Source: Atherinomorus stipes (Eukaryota; Chordata; Actinopteri; Atheriniformes; Atherinidae). From it: a stretch of DNA of 64,000 nucleotides. A program made the translations under genes and the position numbers. Numbering within the stretch: position 1 is the stretch's first letter; every line of letters begins with the position of its first letter. Shown here one piece after another: positions 61,387 to 64,000 of this stretch. Where the stretch lies: positions 1-64,000 of the forward strand of contig JALJCO010007112.1 in the NCBI GenBank assembly GCA_023101725.1. The letters are read 5' to 3'. The notes under the pieces were generated by a model. It saw only the letters and a list, made by a program, of their open reading frames with translations, was not told where the DNA came from and did not search any database.

Positions 61387-61564
61387 TTTCAGCCAGTTGT
61401 TTTCCTTCTTTGTTCTCCCTGGAAGGTCCGGCATTAACCGACTCAGTAACAGTTGAACATAAAGGCCCAATTCCAATTCCTCTTTTCATCCCTACCCCTA
61501 CCCCTTCCCCTTTGCCCTAACACGTCAAACTGAGTTTACAAAGAAGGAAAACAACTGGCTGAAA
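61387..61564. other. 27-bp perfect inverted repeat, 124-bp spacer
   Basis: The arm 61387-61413 (tttcagccagttgttttcct and onwards) is exactly reverse-complemented at 61538-61564. The right arm lies between two copies of aaactgagttt (61528-61538, 61562-61572), as if inserted there as a templated copy of the left arm. Confidence 0.85.
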
Positions 61565-62205
61565 CTGAGTTTCACGTGTTAAGAATGAAATCATTCCCCT
61601 AAGAAATTGGACAACACCAATAGTCGTCCGTGGCGCAGTAAACTGACATCACAGCTGTTTCCAGAAGAGTTCACAATGCCGTCTGCAACATTAAATTGGC
61701 AATGAAGTTTTGTTGAAAAAGAAAAAAGCCGCATGCAGCAGCAATAATCTCCTTTTCCTGGGCGACTGGATTATTTCTCAGTCGCCCGAAAAAAAAAAAA
61801 AAAAGACTACGCCTTCGATTCAAACTTGCCGTTAATGTGACTTTTCAGACATGATCAGTTGCACGCAATGTTACAAAACGAGCGATTTTGTTCACATTTT
61901 GAATAAAACTGTCTTTAATTCATTACAGCGACCTTAAATAGCAATTTTCATATTTTATTTACAAAAAATACTCACATTTATATGTTTCTCTGGCTGCTGA
62001 CGATTTCCTCGCCCTTTTGCCTAAATTTCGCATGGAATTGTGGTAATATTACATACCACTCGTTTTCTAGTGTGCCCCTTGAAAATGTCCGTTTTGAGGG
62101 CCGAATAGCCCTACCACTCGCCCTCGGTCTGAAGCAGAATTGGGACATCACTACCCCTTCACATGAACGCGCAAAACAAAGGGTTAGGGCCGAGGGCTAG
62201 GGCTA
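61466..62205. mobile_element. candidate DNA transposon with CCCTA-rich ends
   Basis: The left end ggcccaattccaattcctct, followed by repeated ccctacccct, is mirrored in degenerate form by ttagggccgagggctagggc near 62190. This is a common arrangement of a dispersed fish DNA repeat. Exact ends and target duplication are not visible. Confidence 0.4.
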
Positions 62206-63764
62206 CGGGGGGAACTGGTATTCACCCAAAGACGCATTTTTGAGTTTTAAGGGAGGCCTAATAGCATAACGCCCCTCCCCCTTCCTGTCTGGTACCATTC
62301 TGCTGTCATGATGCTGGACAGGAAACGGTCATCATGAATCCAATCAAACTAAAATCATGTTGAGGCCAAATTTGTGACATCAGCAAACTGAACAGTGAAT
62401 CCTCATGAGCAGACTTGTGATTTACAGCCCAATAAACATGAAAAAGCAACAAACTTTCTATGCATCCCAGAGTGTAAAGCTACCAAATCTACTTTCATTG
62501 ACGCTGGTGGTGTTTCACACTTGTTAAGCACCAATAATGAGGCCATGAAACTGTGACAGATCTCGGCCGATTCGCTCGACACGCAGCTGAGCGCGAGTGC
62601 AGCGGCACATGGAAATTCCAGCCAGCCCTCGCGCCTGAAGTGACACTGACAACATTTGCGCTACGACTCTGCTGCTATCAGATAGCGGCTGCCCGTTAGT
62701 GTGAAAGCATTCAGGATTCCTGGTTTGCTTCCTCGTTCTCGGCTGCCATTTTCTCCTGTCTGACAGCATAAAGAGGCCGCTCGGTCTGCTGCACACTTTC
62801 TGTCTGCTGCTCCCCGCCAATCCACACCCTCTGAATTCCTGGTATCGAATTTCCACCCTGCTCCACCCCCCCCATTCCTTCACCGCTCCATCCCTGCACA
62901 TGCTTTTCTTTCTTTTCCTTTTTTCATTCCTGTACAACTCAGAGTCTGGCATGGTCTCTGTTTTTCACCATAGAAACCGACATAACAGTCCGGCACAGCC
63001 AAGCTCTGGCTCAGCAAACGGAGACCAAATAAAATCCATCATTTAGTCGGTGTGTGCGAAAACGTTTTTCCCTTTCCCGTCCATCTTCACGAGCGCTCAC
63101 ACCCCAGGTTAGAGCAGCTCCAGCAGGACGAAGGTTCAAACATGGACATCATTCGGTCGCCCTCTGAGGGGAATGTGCATGAGGAAACCTCTGAAAGGCT
63201 TCTGCAAATAGAGAATTTCTCTCTTATTTCTCTGCTTTTATTACTAGAAGTCACGACTAAATCACCTGGTTGGAGATATGTTTCCAATCGGCTGAATTCA
63301 TGATGTAATAAAGATGACTCCCGTCATCCTCTCAGACTGCCGCTGAACAGTTCTGTCCTAACAAACTCATTTAAAACTGCAACTCTGTGCTTTACCAGCA
63401 CGTAAACACGACTAAAACCTACAAATTTGATCTTTCCTATGATGTAATCCACTAAAATGTCGGATATTTGTTTAAGTTATGTAAGCTCTCAGCCCCTCCA
63501 AACCCTCCACCGCTTCTGCCAGATGGAACAAATGACAAATCTCCGTTTGGCGTTTCCTGGCTGGAGAAGCAGGAGGGGAGAGCTGACTTCCAAGTCATTC
63601 CCTTCATGTGAGAACTCTTCAATGAAGCCCACGCATGTCAGAGGGCCTCTGATTTTAGAGGAAACACGAGCAGATGAAGGAGGCCGTAGCCATGTGGCTC
63701 TGTCTCACAGAACACGGGACGTTGGTGCAGAAAAACATGGAAGCAGAATCCCGCTGCAGATTTC

Positions 63765-63893
63765 TGGCTGCGTATTCAGAACCTCACCATTCAATCCCAT
63801 TTCACTTCTTTGGGTTTGGATTTTATTCCATTCAATACTGATTTAAAAGCTTCGATGTCAATTCAGTAAGAAGTAGAAGTTGTACAGTAGTAG
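63765..63893. repeat. hAT-like repeat, sister of 28395-28530
   Basis: It shares, diverged, the blocks agaacctca, ttctttgggtt and gtaagaagtagaa with intron 5. Confidence 0.55.
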
Positions 63894-64000
63894 TTAGGGT
63901 TGGGCGATAAACCGAAAACTTACCAGCACCGGAATTTGCAGCGATAACCGATCCCATTTTTCCCATGTCATTTACTGCTGCCCCTTTATGAAAGCCGGCA
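63894..64000. mobile_element. hAT-like element, left end, cut by window edge
   Basis: TAGGGTTGGGCGATAAACCG is a typical start of fish hAT MITEs. The element continues beyond the window. Confidence 0.5.

Larger units (their letters stand above)
32883..64000 (-). other. ski intron 1 (3' part, over 31 kb, incomplete)
   Basis: The acceptor tcctcttctttcag lies at 32883 onwards. No exon with the SKI/DACH or SAND-like domain occurs in any frame up to the right edge, so the intron is longer than 31 kb, in keeping with the large first intron of mammalian SKI. Stretches without recognisable features: 34010-34700, 37040-38370, 39590-40660, 41225-42950, 46580-47585, 49180-51665, 52295-53560, 57650-58820 and 62220-63760, apart from small microsatellites. 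Confidence 0.7.

Overview
The window is vertebrate nuclear DNA, almost certainly from a percomorph-type teleost. It has one interrupted protein-coding gene with GT-AG introns, very few long open frames, abundant CA/GA microsatellites, L2-like LINE debris, Tc1-like transposon remains and many short inverted-repeat (MITE-type) DNA elements typical of fish. There are no operons, CRISPR arrays or prokaryotic features. The gene is ski (c-Ski, the TGF-beta/SMAD co-repressor) on the minus strand. Six coding exons can be placed exactly (32766-32882, 30974-31089, 30380-30690, 28643-28965, 24870-25100, 21351-21536). Their phases fit without conflict and give 428 codons (427 residues plus stop), matching the part of human SKI downstream of its first coding exon. 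The DNA- and SMAD4-binding half of the protein (SKI/DACH and SAND-like domains, exon 1 in other vertebrates) is not in the window, so 32883-64000 is read as part of a first intron longer than 31 kb. 

Layout: 1-17.5 kb is gene-free, presumed downstream intergenic DNA made of nested transposon remains and low-complexity DNA. 17.56-21.35 kb is the inferred long ski 3'UTR, with a distal poly(A) signal, four Pumilio-type sites, a GC-rich hairpin and a minisatellite with a 147-bp higher-order unit. 21.35-32.88 kb holds exons 7 to 2, with introns filled to different degrees by transposons; intron 4 is about 95% one element. 32.88-64 kb is intron 1, with microsatellites, poly(G/C) runs, at least five hAT-type MITEs with perfect or near-perfect 8-bp target duplications, several TTAA-type elements, two Tc1 derivatives, and unique stretches that could hold enhancers. 

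I did not find a previously undescribed gene system. The most unusual things are structural: an inverted (twin-primed) L2 insertion, a LINE inserted in one arm of a long foldback element, a 27-bp perfect hairpin in intron 5, a 12-bp perfect GC hairpin in the 3'UTR, six different TTAA-type families with the same terminal dinucleotide, and many long G/C homopolymers. Family letters A to G are labels used only in this annotation.
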